IMG/VR virus record: IMGVR_UViG_3300006638_000018
Coordinates: 1-29,967 of that record
Reading direction: 5' to 3' (one strand)
DNA: 29,967 bases
Source of the DNA: a virus
The notes under the pieces are model-generated. The model worked only from the letters and a program-made list of their open reading frames with translations, had not been told where the DNA came from and did no database searches. A program made the translations under genes and the position numbers. This document shows positions 19,794 to 27,432 of this stretch, piece by piece; position 1 is the first letter of the stretch, and each line of letters opens with the position of its first letter.

Positions 19794-21460
19794 GTAATAT
19801 CCCCACCTACACAGGCTCAGGCGGTACGACTACTACGCCCTCCAGCAGCGCAGGTACGGCGGGGATGTTCGCTGGTTCATCCTCTGGTAATTCAGTCTCG
19901 GACCAGTTGGTCGCTATCCAAACTCAGTTGAAGTCAATGTCCCCCGCGCAGTTCTTCGCGGCCTACGACATCACCTCAACGACCCAAGCCCTCTACCTCT
20001 CTAGCGCCGGAGGGTTGAACGACAACGCCGTCTATCTCGCCTACTACAAATCCCTCAACCAGCAAGAACGCCAGCAACTCCAGAGCCAGATGGTCACTGT
20101 CGGCGCTCTGCCCGCGGCGGACGCGAACGGACTGGAGAACTCTGCGTCGAAGGCAGCGTGGGAATCACTCATCGGCCAGAGCGCCGCACAGGGGACGAAC
20201 GTCCTTTCGTACCTCGCGCAGAATGCCACCGGCACCAACTCGATACAGAACCAGATTTCGGCCAATCTCACTCGGGCGCAACAGAACGCCGTCCAGCCCA
20301 TCGTGGCGACGGTTGAGAATCCCACCACCCTCTCAGCGACGATCACCGCAGCCTTCGAAACCGCACTCGGCTATTCTCCTGACCAGGCGCAGATTCAGTC
20401 CTTCGTCTCTCAAGTCCAGGGCCAGGACACCGCCTACGCGCAAGCCCCTAGAACTGAGGCGCAGGCGCAGATAAACCTCGCGCACTCCCAGGAATCGGCC
20501 CTCAACAAACTAGGTCCCGAGGGTATCGACTCGGTTATCCAGGCGTACCAGGCGGCGGTTTCAGGGACAAAGATGCCTGGCGCTGGGACCGTTCAGGGAC
20601 CGGCGAACGGCGCACAACCCACTCCCGGCCAGACCAACTTCGAGCCGCCAGGAAGCCCACTAGCACCAGGAACGGTCCCGGCCTTTAACGCCAGTGGGCA
20701 GGTAGGAGGGGCCACGGTCGCCCCGTCAGCGCAGGCGAAGACCGTCCAGACTCCCGCAGACCCGTCACTCGGTGCCTCTATCGGCGCGGACATCAGCCAC
20801 ATGAACTTCGCCGGGGCGCAACCTGGCACCAAAACCTCCTACGACGTGACCTCCACAGCGAACCCAACATCATTCCAGGCTGGGACACCGGGAACCACAC
20901 CGATCTACGGTGGACTGTACGCACTTTCCGCAGCGGACTGGAAGAAAGCACAAGCCGACTACGCACCCGCGAAGAAGTACGCGACACCTGGCGCAGCCCC
21001 ATCCTCAGTTCAACTCGGTGCGTTCTCCGCCGTTCTCCAAAGTGCCTACGACTCCAATGGGGGTAGTTGGAGTAAGGCCGTCGCCTCGATTGCGTCAGGT
21101 TCTCCCTTCGGAACTGCGGAAGGGACCCACCTCTCTAACTTCGGGAATCAAGTCGCGACGGAAGTGAACAATCAAATCGCCTCGCTGCAAAGTCAGGTGA
21201 ATAACGACACCGTGACGACGAAAGTCTCAGCCCCCGACGCCACAGCAGAGGCGAATCTCGCGGCGAAGCAATCCGACCCCACTGGGTACTACGCCGCGCA
21301 GGACGCTAGTTGGGGTTCAGTCCTGAATAAGATGCTCTCAGGAACGCCCTCCATGTACAACCAATCCTCAAGTGACACCTTCACTGGCCCTGTGGGGGCA
21401 CAGGCCGCTACCGCACCCGCAGCAGCCGCACCGACGACCGTGGGGGCAGGAGCACCGTGA
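19790..21460 (+). CDS. Ala/Gln/Ser-rich virion protein, 556 aa
   Basis: GTG 19790 (GTGA overlap, GGAG upstream) is preferred to GTG 19775. Residues 1-45 are Gly/Ser/Thr-rich. Residues about 50-260 are helical, with NDNAVYLAYYKSLNQQERQQ and ALGYSPDQAQIQSFVSQVQ, then a long Pro/Gly linker, then a second helical part (LQSAYDSNGGSWSKAVASIA), the SxxxA-type motif of small repeated helices. Low-complexity linkers between helical domains are typical of proteins that pass through the portal channel. No enzyme motif is visible. It forms a series with the next two genes. Confidence 0.6.
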   Translation: MSNIPTYTGSGGTTTTPSSSAGTAGMFAGSSSGNSVSDQLVAIQTQLKSMSPAQFFAAYDITSTTQALYLSSAGGLNDNAVYLAYYKSLNQQERQQLQSQMVTVGALPAADANGLENSASKAAWESLIGQSAAQGTNVLSYLAQNATGTNSIQNQISANLTRAQQNAVQPIVATVENPTTLSATITAAFETALGYSPDQAQIQSFVSQVQGQDTAYAQAPRTEAQAQINLAHSQESALNKLGPEGIDSVIQAYQAAVSGTKMPGAGTVQGPANGAQPTPGQTNFEPPGSPLAPGTVPAFNASGQVGGATVAPSAQAKTVQTPADPSLGASIGADISHMNFAGAQPGTKTSYDVTSTANPTSFQAGTPGTTPIYGGLYALSAADWKKAQADYAPAKKYATPGAAPSSVQLGAFSAVLQSAYDSNGGSWSKAVASIASGSPFGTAEGTHLSNFGNQVATEVNNQIASLQSQVNNDTVTTKVSAPDATAEANLAAKQSDPTGYYAAQDASWGSVLNKMLSGTPSMYNQSSSDTFTGPVGAQAATAPAAAAPTTVGAGAP

Positions 21461-23151
21461 CCATACCCAAGGACGCCGTAACCTTCATTCAAGGCGTGTT
21501 GAAGGGAATTGGCGCGCCCATCAACGCCCAGACCGAACAGGGGTTCGTCAACTGGCTCGCAAACGAACAGGGTGGCCCGAATCTCACCTCCTTTGAAGCC
21601 AACAAGGGCAACCCTCTGGGTGTCATGGACCCAGCGGGACACGCGGCGGGAACCTCTGGCAACGTCCAGGGAGGGATCAACGCGACGGTCGCCAACCTTC
21701 TTGGTGGGAATTACAACAATCTCGTCGCGGCCTTTAGGAAGGGAACGTCCTCGGCAGAGATAGACCAGCAGGTCGTCGCCTCTCCTTGGAATGGGAACAG
21801 GTACGGCGGCGCGGCCCAGTTCACTGCGACGGCTACCGGACAATCGACCGGGGCAGCCGGGACGACCGGAGAGGTCGGGGCAGTCAACGTCCCCAAGCAA
21901 CCAGCCATCGCCCCCATCGCTGGCGCGGACATCAAGAACTTCTACGGCTATGACCTGACCCCGTTCAACAACTCCACGGAACTCGGCAAGATGGAACAGA
22001 CCATCAAGCAGTACGTGGAAGATCCCGGCTACGCGAAGACGATAGACACGAAACTCGCAACGACCTACGGGTATCAGACGAACTGGTGGAAGAACATCCC
22101 CCAGGTCAATGCCGCGATGCTCTACGCGGCGGTCAATCTCGACCCGTCGAACGCTACGCAGCAGAACGAATTCCAATCCATGCTGGCTCAGACCCAGTGG
22201 TGGAAAACAACCACCTCCAACGGAAGGTATTGGGATGAGGCCTACGGGACGAATGGTTCACAAGGGACCGACCCCGCCCAAGCATCTCAGGCCATCCAGA
22301 ACGCTCAGGAGAAAGTCTTAGCCGACGCTAACCAGATAGGTGTGACGCTCAGTAAGCAGGAGCTCGATTCCATCGCTCTCACGTACGCGAAGAACAACTA
22401 CGTCGCGTCAGGATCGTTCGGCACTGCCTCTGGGACCGCCCCGGAGTGGCTGGACCAAGCAATCGTTGACACCCTGATGAACATTCAGGGACAGAAGATA
22501 GGGAAGATACCCACCGACTTCTCCACCCTCGCGGCGGGGCAGAGTCAGTTCGGACTTGATACGCAAGGGACCCCAGGAACCACTGCACCCGGCGGGACGC
22601 CGACTGGTCTTTACGGCATCTCAGCGCAACTTTACTCAAACTTCCAGAACATCGCCCAGCAGTACTTGATGTACAACCCCAACAACCCCAGCGGGAGTCT
22701 GATGAACCAGAACTCGCTCTTGCAGGCCGTTCAGGGGGCGTTAAAGAACTACACCGGGACCGGCTCATCTTTCGGATCGTCGAACCTCATCACTGGCGCG
22801 GAGCAGCAGTTCACGCAACAGATGATTACCCAGGCCTCTCAGATGTACCCCGGCATGGCGGCGGCTATCGCGGCAGGAACCACCCCCCAGGCGTACGTCC
22901 AGCCCTACTCATCTGTAATATCCCAGATGACGGGCATTGACCCGGCCTCGATTAACTTCACCGACCCCAAATGGAACTGGGTCATCGCAACCCCGGACCC
23001 CAAGACCGGCCAGAAGACCGCTTTAACCTCGGACCAGGTTCAGCAGAAACTCGCAACGACTCCCATGTTCGACCAATCAAATAACGCGGCACAGATGGCT
23101 GACAGCGTTACCACAGGACTTTCTAAGATGATGGGCTTCGGAGGGACCTAA
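21457..23151 (+). CDS. Virion protein with N-terminal lysozyme-like domain
   Basis: 564 aa from GTG 21457 with CAGGAG upstream and a GTGA overlap. Residues 1-115 follow the lysozyme-like pattern of phage wall-degrading domains: FVNWLANEQGGPNLTSFEAN with a candidate catalytic Glu in NEQGG, NPLGVMDP, VQGGINATVANLLGGNYNNL, and VVASPWNGNRYGG. The C-terminal third (MITQASQMYPGMAAAIAAG, YVQPYSSVISQMTGIDP, DPKWNWVI) is a conserved helical module of virion proteins. It probably travels with the particle and makes a small hole in peptidoglycan at DNA entry. The hydrolase call rests on motif spacing by eye. Confidence 0.6.
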   Translation: MTIPKDAVTFIQGVLKGIGAPINAQTEQGFVNWLANEQGGPNLTSFEANKGNPLGVMDPAGHAAGTSGNVQGGINATVANLLGGNYNNLVAAFRKGTSSAEIDQQVVASPWNGNRYGGAAQFTATATGQSTGAAGTTGEVGAVNVPKQPAIAPIAGADIKNFYGYDLTPFNNSTELGKMEQTIKQYVEDPGYAKTIDTKLATTYGYQTNWWKNIPQVNAAMLYAAVNLDPSNATQQNEFQSMLAQTQWWKTTTSNGRYWDEAYGTNGSQGTDPAQASQAIQNAQEKVLADANQIGVTLSKQELDSIALTYAKNNYVASGSFGTASGTAPEWLDQAIVDTLMNIQGQKIGKIPTDFSTLAAGQSQFGLDTQGTPGTTAPGGTPTGLYGISAQLYSNFQNIAQQYLMYNPNNPSGSLMNQNSLLQAVQGALKNYTGTGSSFGSSNLITGAEQQFTQQMITQASQMYPGMAAAIAAGTTPQAYVQPYSSVISQMTGIDPASINFTDPKWNWVIATPDPKTGQKTALTSDQVQQKLATTPMFDQSNNAAQMADSVTTGLSKMMGFGGT

Positions 23152-24224
23152 TGACGATGCCTGCAAATGACAACTCCTGGAACCAGGGACTAGCAACCAG
23201 CCAGCCCGTCGATGCCGCTACGCAGACCTACATCCAAGGCGGCGGGACGGTGACCGACCCGAACTTTGGGGGGACTGCCGCCGCTACCTCTACGGCATCA
23301 CAATCAGCAACCGCGACGGTGGACGCCTGGGCCACCTCCGTAGGACTAGGTTCGCTCTCACCCTGGATTAACCAGCAGATTCAGACCCTCGCCGGACAAG
23401 GTCTGGCCGCGTCGGACATCTACACCCAAATCGGCACGACGATTAACACCGCTCCAGGCTTCGACCAGATCATGCCGGGGTATAACCAGAGAATCAAGAA
23501 CGGCTACACCAACACCGACGCCAACACCGGAGCGGGGATAGCGGGATACATGGCCTACACCCAGCAACTCCAGGCGATGGCCGAGACGGCAGGATTAGTC
23601 CCTGGAACGTTGACGCCAACGGATATCGGAAACGCCTGGGCCGGAGACGTGTCAACCTCTGAGATGAGTGATCGAATCACCACCGAGTACACCAACGCAG
23701 TCAACGCTCTGCCAGCAGTCCAGGGAGAACTACAGAACTACGGCTACACACAGAGTCTTTCACCTGGTCAACTGGCCTCTTACTACCTAAATCCTGAAAA
23801 CACCACGGCTCAGCTTCAACAGCAGTTCAACTCAGCCGTCGCTGGCAGTGAAGGGAAACTCACTGGCTTCGGTGAAATCGGCCAATCGCAGGCCTACGCT
23901 CTCCAAGCCTTCCTCTCCAACGGTGGGCAGAACAATCTCTCGAACACTCAAGCCGCAGGATTCTTTGACAATTCGCTCGGAGGAGGACTCAACTCCATCG
24001 CTTCGATGGCGAACGCTGGTTTTGAAAACGCTCAACTCGGCACTGCTCAGAATGGTCCAGGCGTCGTCACTCAGCAGCAACTACTTGGTGCCGCTGAAGG
24101 AAACGCCGCGGCTCTTGCGGCCACTCAACGCGCTGCTCAGACTCGTGCTGCTCCTGGGGCTGGTGGTGGTGGATTTGCCAGCGATCAGGCCGGAGTTGCT
24201 GGCGCTGGTTTCGGCACTTCCTAG
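23151..24224 (+). CDS. Conserved virion protein, 357 aa
   Basis: ATG 23151 overlaps the previous TAA by one base. Residues about 55-110 (WATSVGLGSLSPWINQQIQT ... PGFDQIMPGYNQR) and 130-240 (ETAGLVPGTLTPTDIGNAWA, DVSTSEMSDRITTEYTNAV, LQNYGYTQSLSPGQLASYYL) match a conserved family of phage structural proteins found behind the portal and before the scaffold. The end is Gly/Ala-rich (GGGGFASDQAGVAGAGFG), also characteristic. It probably forms part of the internal core or neck with the two proteins before it. A low-complexity Ser/Thr/Ala start precedes the domain. Confidence 0.7.
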   Translation: MTMPANDNSWNQGLATSQPVDAATQTYIQGGGTVTDPNFGGTAAATSTASQSATATVDAWATSVGLGSLSPWINQQIQTLAGQGLAASDIYTQIGTTINTAPGFDQIMPGYNQRIKNGYTNTDANTGAGIAGYMAYTQQLQAMAETAGLVPGTLTPTDIGNAWAGDVSTSEMSDRITTEYTNAVNALPAVQGELQNYGYTQSLSPGQLASYYLNPENTTAQLQQQFNSAVAGSEGKLTGFGEIGQSQAYALQAFLSNGGQNNLSNTQAAGFFDNSLGGGLNSIASMANAGFENAQLGTAQNGPGVVTQQQLLGAAEGNAAALAATQRAAQTRAAPGAGGGGFASDQAGVAGAGFGTS

Positions 24225-24231
24225 AAACGCA

Positions 24232-24245
24232 GGGCGCTTGCGCCC
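24232..24245 (+). terminator. Hairpin after the packaging operon
   Basis: GGGCG-CTTG-CGCCC, a 5-bp GC stem with a 4-nt loop, 7 bp after the last stop of the operon. There is no T-run. Its position between two operons suggests a terminator. Confidence 0.45.
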
Positions 24246-24334
24246 GAGTACGCCGTTGTCGTTTGGTGGAGTCCTCACGCGCTGAAAGAACTTATGTCTA
24301 GTCGAAACTACAAACGTGTAATTCGGCTCTGCTT

Positions 24335-24417
24335 GTGAACGTTCTCACTATCTCCTTGTGAAAAGATTCACTTAGGCAGATGACTTGACATTGGAAGAAT
24401 GTCGTGAAATACTTCAC
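24335..24417. promoter_or_regulatory. Three GTGAA-N4-TTCAC operator-like dyads
   Basis: GTGAACGTTCTCAC (24335-24348, one mismatch), GTGAAAAGATTCAC (24358-24371, perfect) and GTGAAATACTTCAC (24404-24417, perfect). Steps between them are 23 and 46 bp. Two lie upstream of the -35 box and the third overlaps the -10, so a single dimeric protein could activate from the upstream sites and block from the third. The same dyad is at 2724-2737. Confidence 0.65.
24385..24413 (+). promoter_or_regulatory. Promoter of the scaffold-capsid operon
   Basis: Consensus TTGACA (24385-24390), a 17-nt spacer ending TGA, then AATACT (24408-24413). The TGn extension, spacing and ATACTT core repeat those of the promoters at 2753 and 9724. 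The likely transcription start is near 24420, leaving a leader of about 145 nt. Confidence 0.65.
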
Positions 24418-24471
24418 TTGACGTTAACGCCTCGGTGTCGTAGATCGACCTGAGTGTGGGCGTCGCTGCCG

Positions 24472-24496
24472 TTGGAACGAGCCGTGCCTCGTCCAA
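24472..24496 (+). other. Leader hairpin of the capsid operon
   Basis: TTGG-a-ACGAG pairs with CTCGT-CCAA around a 6-nt loop: nine base pairs with one bulged A, in the untranslated leader about 70 nt before the scaffold start. A bulged-A hairpin is a form often bound by regulatory proteins such as coat proteins. Function is unknown. Confidence 0.35.
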
Positions 24497-24564
24497 TGAG
24501 ATTGCCGCACGAGTCCAATTCGGAAATCCACGCGGTTCCACGTGTGTAAGCAAAAGGAAATGTA

Positions 24565-25047
24565 ATGCCAGAAGAGACTGAAGTACTGACACCCGAAGAA
24601 CTTCAATTGCCCAATGAAATCCAGGCGCAACTTCGCATTGGCCGCAAGGTCGCGAAGGAACTTGAGGCCTCCCAAGCCCAGGTAAAGCAAATGGAGAAGC
24701 AGTCGGCGATTGATAAAGCCGGTGTCCCAGAACACCCAGCACGAGATGTTGTCTTTGCGAACTACGACGGTCCGCTCGAAGCCGAACCCATTAGGGAGTA
24801 CGCGGCCAAGATGGGGATCGTCGCTCAAGAGGCGCCCACAGGGGTGACTGCTCAAGAGACGGAAGCGATGCGACAGATTCTCCAAGCCGGTGGGGGAAGC
24901 CCTCCCAGCTCAGGTGACATCGACGCCGCAGTTGCTATGCGAAATGCCAAGACCCCCCAAGAGGTCATGGACATCGTGAAGCAGGTGGCGGGTCAGCCGG
25001 GTTTCAAGAACGCTCAGGGTCTGATAGGCGTGTTGCCCGAGTATTAA
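24565..25047 (+). CDS. Scaffolding protein
   Basis: 160 aa, directly before the major capsid gene. It is acidic at the N-terminus (MPEETEVLTPEELQLP), then a helical coiled-coil stretch (QLRIGRKVAKELEASQAQVK), and helical to the end with charged residues throughout and no Cys. This composition and place are those of head scaffolds, which co-assemble with capsid protein and then leave. AAAAGGAAATGTA gives the ribosome site. It is the first gene behind the dyad-controlled promoter. Confidence 0.8.
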   Translation: MPEETEVLTPEELQLPNEIQAQLRIGRKVAKELEASQAQVKQMEKQSAIDKAGVPEHPARDVVFANYDGPLEAEPIREYAAKMGIVAQEAPTGVTAQETEAMRQILQAGGGSPPSSGDIDAAVAMRNAKTPQEVMDIVKQVAGQPGFKNAQGLIGVLPEY

Positions 25048-25050
25048 AGC

Positions 25051-25066
25051 GGGGCTAGGAGGCCCC
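25051..25066 (+). promoter_or_regulatory. Ribosome site displayed on a hairpin before the capsid gene
   Basis: GGGGC (25051-25055) pairs with GCCCC (25062-25066), leaving TAGGAG in the loop, so the AGGAGG Shine-Dalgarno sequence is mostly in the loop and ends 10 nt before ATG 25073. The stem may present the site to ribosomes or protect the abundant capsid mRNA. Confidence 0.45.
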
Positions 25067-25072
25067 TAACAC

Positions 25073-26083
25073 ATGGCTTATACCACCACAGGAACGGTTG
25101 ACTACGTTCAGACCAGTTGGGACATGCTCGCGTACTTCGCGCTGCGACCGGAAGAGTACTTCGACCAGGTAGCCGACGTGAAGCCGACGAACCAATCCAA
25201 CCCTGGTTCGAGCGTTGTCTTCAACGTGCAGAACGACATGGCACTCGCTACGACCGCCATCAACGAATCGACCGACATCACGCCGGTTGCCCTCACTTCA
25301 AGTCAGGTCACCTTGACCTTGGCTGAGTACGGCAACGGCACACTGACGACCTCCGCCCTTCGTGGTCAGGCGTTCGTGGACATCGACGCGATTCAGGCGA
25401 ACGTCGTCGGACAGAACGCGGGACGTTCCGTTGACGAGTTGGCGAAAATCCAGCTCCAAGGCGGCTCGAACGTCAGTTACGCGGCTGGTCCCGGCGTCAC
25501 CGCAGGTACGGCTGGGCAACCACCCGCCGCACGCAACCAGATCACCCCCTTGGACACGATTCGCGCCTACGACATCCGCTACAACGTGGCTGCCCTCAAG
25601 CGCAATAACGTCCCTGGTTACGGTGGGTACTACCTCACCTTCATCCACCCGGACGTTTCGTTCGACCTCTGGCAGGAGAGTGGCAACCAAGCCCTCATCG
25701 CCCCGCACGTCTACTCCGCCCCGGACGAAATCTTCCGTGGTGAGGTTGGTTCGTTCGCGGGCGCCAGGTTCATCGAGACCCCGACCGCCCCGCTGTTCGC
25801 GGACGCCGGTTCCTCGACGACCGACACCGACGTGTACGGGACGCTGTTCATCGGACGCCAAGCCCTAGCCAAGGTCTGGTCGATGAAGGACGGCAACGGT
25901 CCACAGCCCGTCATCGTCATGGGTCCGATCACCGACTTCCTTCGCAAGTTCCAGCCCGTCGGTTGGAAGTGGATGGGTGCCTACGGGGTCTTCCGTTCGC
26001 AGAGTGTCTGGCGCTTGGAGAGTGCTTCGTCCATCGGTCAGAACACGACCGCCGGAGTAGACACTCCCGCAGAGGACCTGTAG
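25073..26083 (+). CDS. Major capsid protein, N4-gp56-like
   Basis: 336 aa. The pattern fits the N4-gp56/P22-tail-adjacent capsid family: an N-terminal arm with WDMLAYFALRPEEYFDQVAD, a beta-rich region with SGSSVVFNVQ-like strands, YLTFIHPDVSFDLWQE, GEVGSFAGARFIETP, DVYGTLFIGRQALAKVW, and a closing strand pair FLRKFQPVGWKWMGAYGVFR. Those HPD and G..GSFAG.RFIET features are the most telling. It forms the HK97-fold shell after scaffold removal. It has only two other helical segments. A strong hairpin follows its stop, as expected for the most abundant virion gene. Confidence 0.85.
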   Translation: MAYTTTGTVDYVQTSWDMLAYFALRPEEYFDQVADVKPTNQSNPGSSVVFNVQNDMALATTAINESTDITPVALTSSQVTLTLAEYGNGTLTTSALRGQAFVDIDAIQANVVGQNAGRSVDELAKIQLQGGSNVSYAAGPGVTAGTAGQPPAARNQITPLDTIRAYDIRYNVAALKRNNVPGYGGYYLTFIHPDVSFDLWQESGNQALIAPHVYSAPDEIFRGEVGSFAGARFIETPTAPLFADAGSSTTDTDVYGTLFIGRQALAKVWSMKDGNGPQPVIVMGPITDFLRKFQPVGWKWMGAYGVFRSQSVWRLESASSIGQNTTAGVDTPAEDL

Positions 26084-26097
26084 CAGAACTAGGATTA

Positions 26098-26121
26098 GCC
26101 GGGGAGGGCGACCTCCCCGGC
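26098..26121 (+). terminator. 10-bp hairpin after the capsid gene
   Basis: GCCGGGGAGG-GCGA-CCTCCCCGGC, a perfect 10-bp stem with a GNRA-type tetraloop, 14 nt after the capsid stop. No T-run follows. It probably acts as a partial terminator or 3' end stabiliser, making capsid mRNA more abundant than that of the accessory genes behind it. Confidence 0.65.
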
Positions 26122-26140
26122 ACCTAACCAAAGGAGTTCC

Positions 26141-26542
26141 ATGGAAGCATGTGCAGCGTGTGGACGCGCAGACCTCATGCAGCCCGACGTGGTGAATCTT
26201 CAATGCCTCGCCTGCGGGGCCCTCACCTCTATCGACACGGGTAAAGTCGTCGTCCCTCACCCACCCGCGGAGAACCTGTCCAACGCTGGCTTGCCAGTAG
26301 TGGAGTTGGGCCACGTCGTGACGGCTGACGCTGACGACACCGACCGTCGCTACAAGGAGACACCCGCTGAAGAGGCAGCAGAGGCCCCTGTAGAGGCACC
26401 TGCGCCCGTCGGACCCATTCCTGCGCCAGTTGCCCCTGAACCTGTCCCCGAACCCGTTGTAGAGCCGGTAGTTGACATCGACTTCACGAACCTGACACCG
26501 GACCAGATTGCACGTATCCAAGCCATTGAGAGCGAGGGTTGA
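26141..26542 (+). CDS. Zinc-ribbon protein with Pro/Glu-rich tail
   Basis: 133 aa behind an AAAGGAG site. CAACG (4-8) and CLACG (22-26) make a four-Cys zinc ribbon of the transcription-factor type. Residues 70-115 are a Pro/Ala/Glu/Val repeat (PVAPEPVPEPVVEPVV). The end, FTNLTPDQIARIQAIESEG, is a small helix resembling a Lys/helix tail used to dock on another protein. It may be a late accessory or head-completion factor; function is not known. Confidence 0.65.
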   Translation: MEACAACGRADLMQPDVVNLQCLACGALTSIDTGKVVVPHPPAENLSNAGLPVVELGHVVTADADDTDRRYKETPAEEAAEAPVEAPAPVGPIPAPVAPEPVPEPVVEPVVDIDFTNLTPDQIARIQAIESEG

Positions 26543-26543
26543 A

Positions 26544-26789
26544 ATGACTGAAGTGATCAACACACAAACCGCCGGTTCACGCCTTCCTTCTGAAGTCCCG
26601 TGGAGTGGCGCGCAGTCCGGCGTCGGGTTGAAGCCCGACCTTGAAGGGATTGCTGGGCTTTCCACCAGCAACCTCCCTCCACGTCCCGTCCGAGCTAAGC
26701 AGCACGACGCGGCCTTCGACCACGGCGTCAGCGCCGAGGGGAGTCTTGACGGTAGAATCAACGAGAAGGGAGAGATACCATTTCTATAA
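26544..26789 (+). CDS. Small late protein, 81 aa
   Basis: ATG 26544 is one base after the previous stop, with GAGGGTTGA upstream. The sequence is polar and Pro/Gly-rich (LPSEVPWSGAQSGVGLKPD) and ends RINEKGEIPFL. No cysteine or hydrophobic helix. Unrecognised; it lies in a run of similar low-complexity late proteins that may be head decoration or completion factors. Confidence 0.6.
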   Translation: MTEVINTQTAGSRLPSEVPWSGAQSGVGLKPDLEGIAGLSTSNLPPRPVRAKQHDAAFDHGVSAEGSLDGRINEKGEIPFL

Positions 26790-26815
26790 ACCCAAAGGCC
26801 CGCAGGGCCGAAGGT

Positions 26816-27196
26816 GTGCGCCCTCTAAGTTCCGCTGACCTTGAAGGTTCCAGGGGTAAAGATGGACGCGGCGTCAACCTCCCGACATCCACCTACGAGA
26901 ACGCTGGCCCCACCCCTAACATCCGAGGCATCGAGCCCAACACCAACCTTCACGACGCCAGCAACTTCGAGCCAGCCTTCACTACGCAGACCTTCGGGCC
27001 TGAAGTCCCTCGTGGAGAGACGTTCGACACCCCCGACTCCTCGGGCCGCTTGGCCGGTGGAGAGGGAATGGGGACTCCGCGCAGCACCACCGACTCATCC
27101 TCAAGGAACTCCCACGCCTACACCATGCCCCCTGATTCCTTCAGTGCGATAGGTGAGAGTTACCCAGCGAACGGAGGACGCGATGGCGAGTCCTAA
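26816..27196 (+). CDS. Polar late protein, 126 aa, start uncertain
   Basis: From GTG 26816 (AGGG 8 nt upstream) the product is 126 aa, rich in Asn, Pro, Gly and Thr (NAGPTPNIRGIEPNTN, PDSSGRLAGGEG). The frame is open upstream and reads naturally as SINPKARRAEG just before the GTG; ATT 26780, with AAGGGAGAG upstream, would be the start of a 138-aa form. A short GGCCC-GCA-GGGCC hairpin lies at 26797-26809. No domain is recognised. Confidence 0.55.
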   Translation: MRPLSSADLEGSRGKDGRGVNLPTSTYENAGPTPNIRGIEPNTNLHDASNFEPAFTTQTFGPEVPRGETFDTPDSSGRLAGGEGMGTPRSTTDSSSRNSHAYTMPPDSFSAIGESYPANGGRDGES

Positions 27197-27431
27197 CATC
27201 CCCCAGCGTGACCCCGAAACGGGTGGCGGAGAAGCATCAAAGGGCTTCGCTGATTCCAGTTCCGCGCAGTACGCCGACACCGACCGTCACGGCAGGACTC
27301 AAACGGGTCACACCATCGACATCAGGCTTCCCCAGAACCTCGTCTCAGACCCAGTGTGGGGTGTTAACGTACCCGCTGGAGGAAAGAACCCACCCCTACC
27401 GCCCGAGATTCGGGTAACCGAAGGAGAATGA
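27183..27431 (+). CDS. Small late protein, 82 aa
   Basis: ATG 27183 is preferred over an upstream GTG at 27153 because GGAGG lies 5-6 nt before it; it overlaps the previous gene by 14 bp. Polar N-terminus (RDPETGGGEASKGFADSSSA), then DIRLPQNLVSDPVWGVNVPA, which reads as a beta-strand pair. No recognisable family. It is the third of three consecutive polar late proteins. Confidence 0.6.
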   Translation: MASPNIPQRDPETGGGEASKGFADSSSAQYADTDRHGRTQTGHTIDIRLPQNLVSDPVWGVNVPAGGKNPPLPPEIRVTEGE

Positions 27432-27432
27432 A

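Noticed and set aside
21289-22176. 295-codon open frame on the minus strand
   Set aside because: It is antisense to two strongly coding virion genes, crosses their junction, has Arg/Gly/Val-rich shadow composition and no ribosome site.
25865-26761. 298-codon open frame on the minus strand
   Set aside because: It is antisense to the capsid end, a 10-bp hairpin and two small genes; composition is that of a shadow frame.
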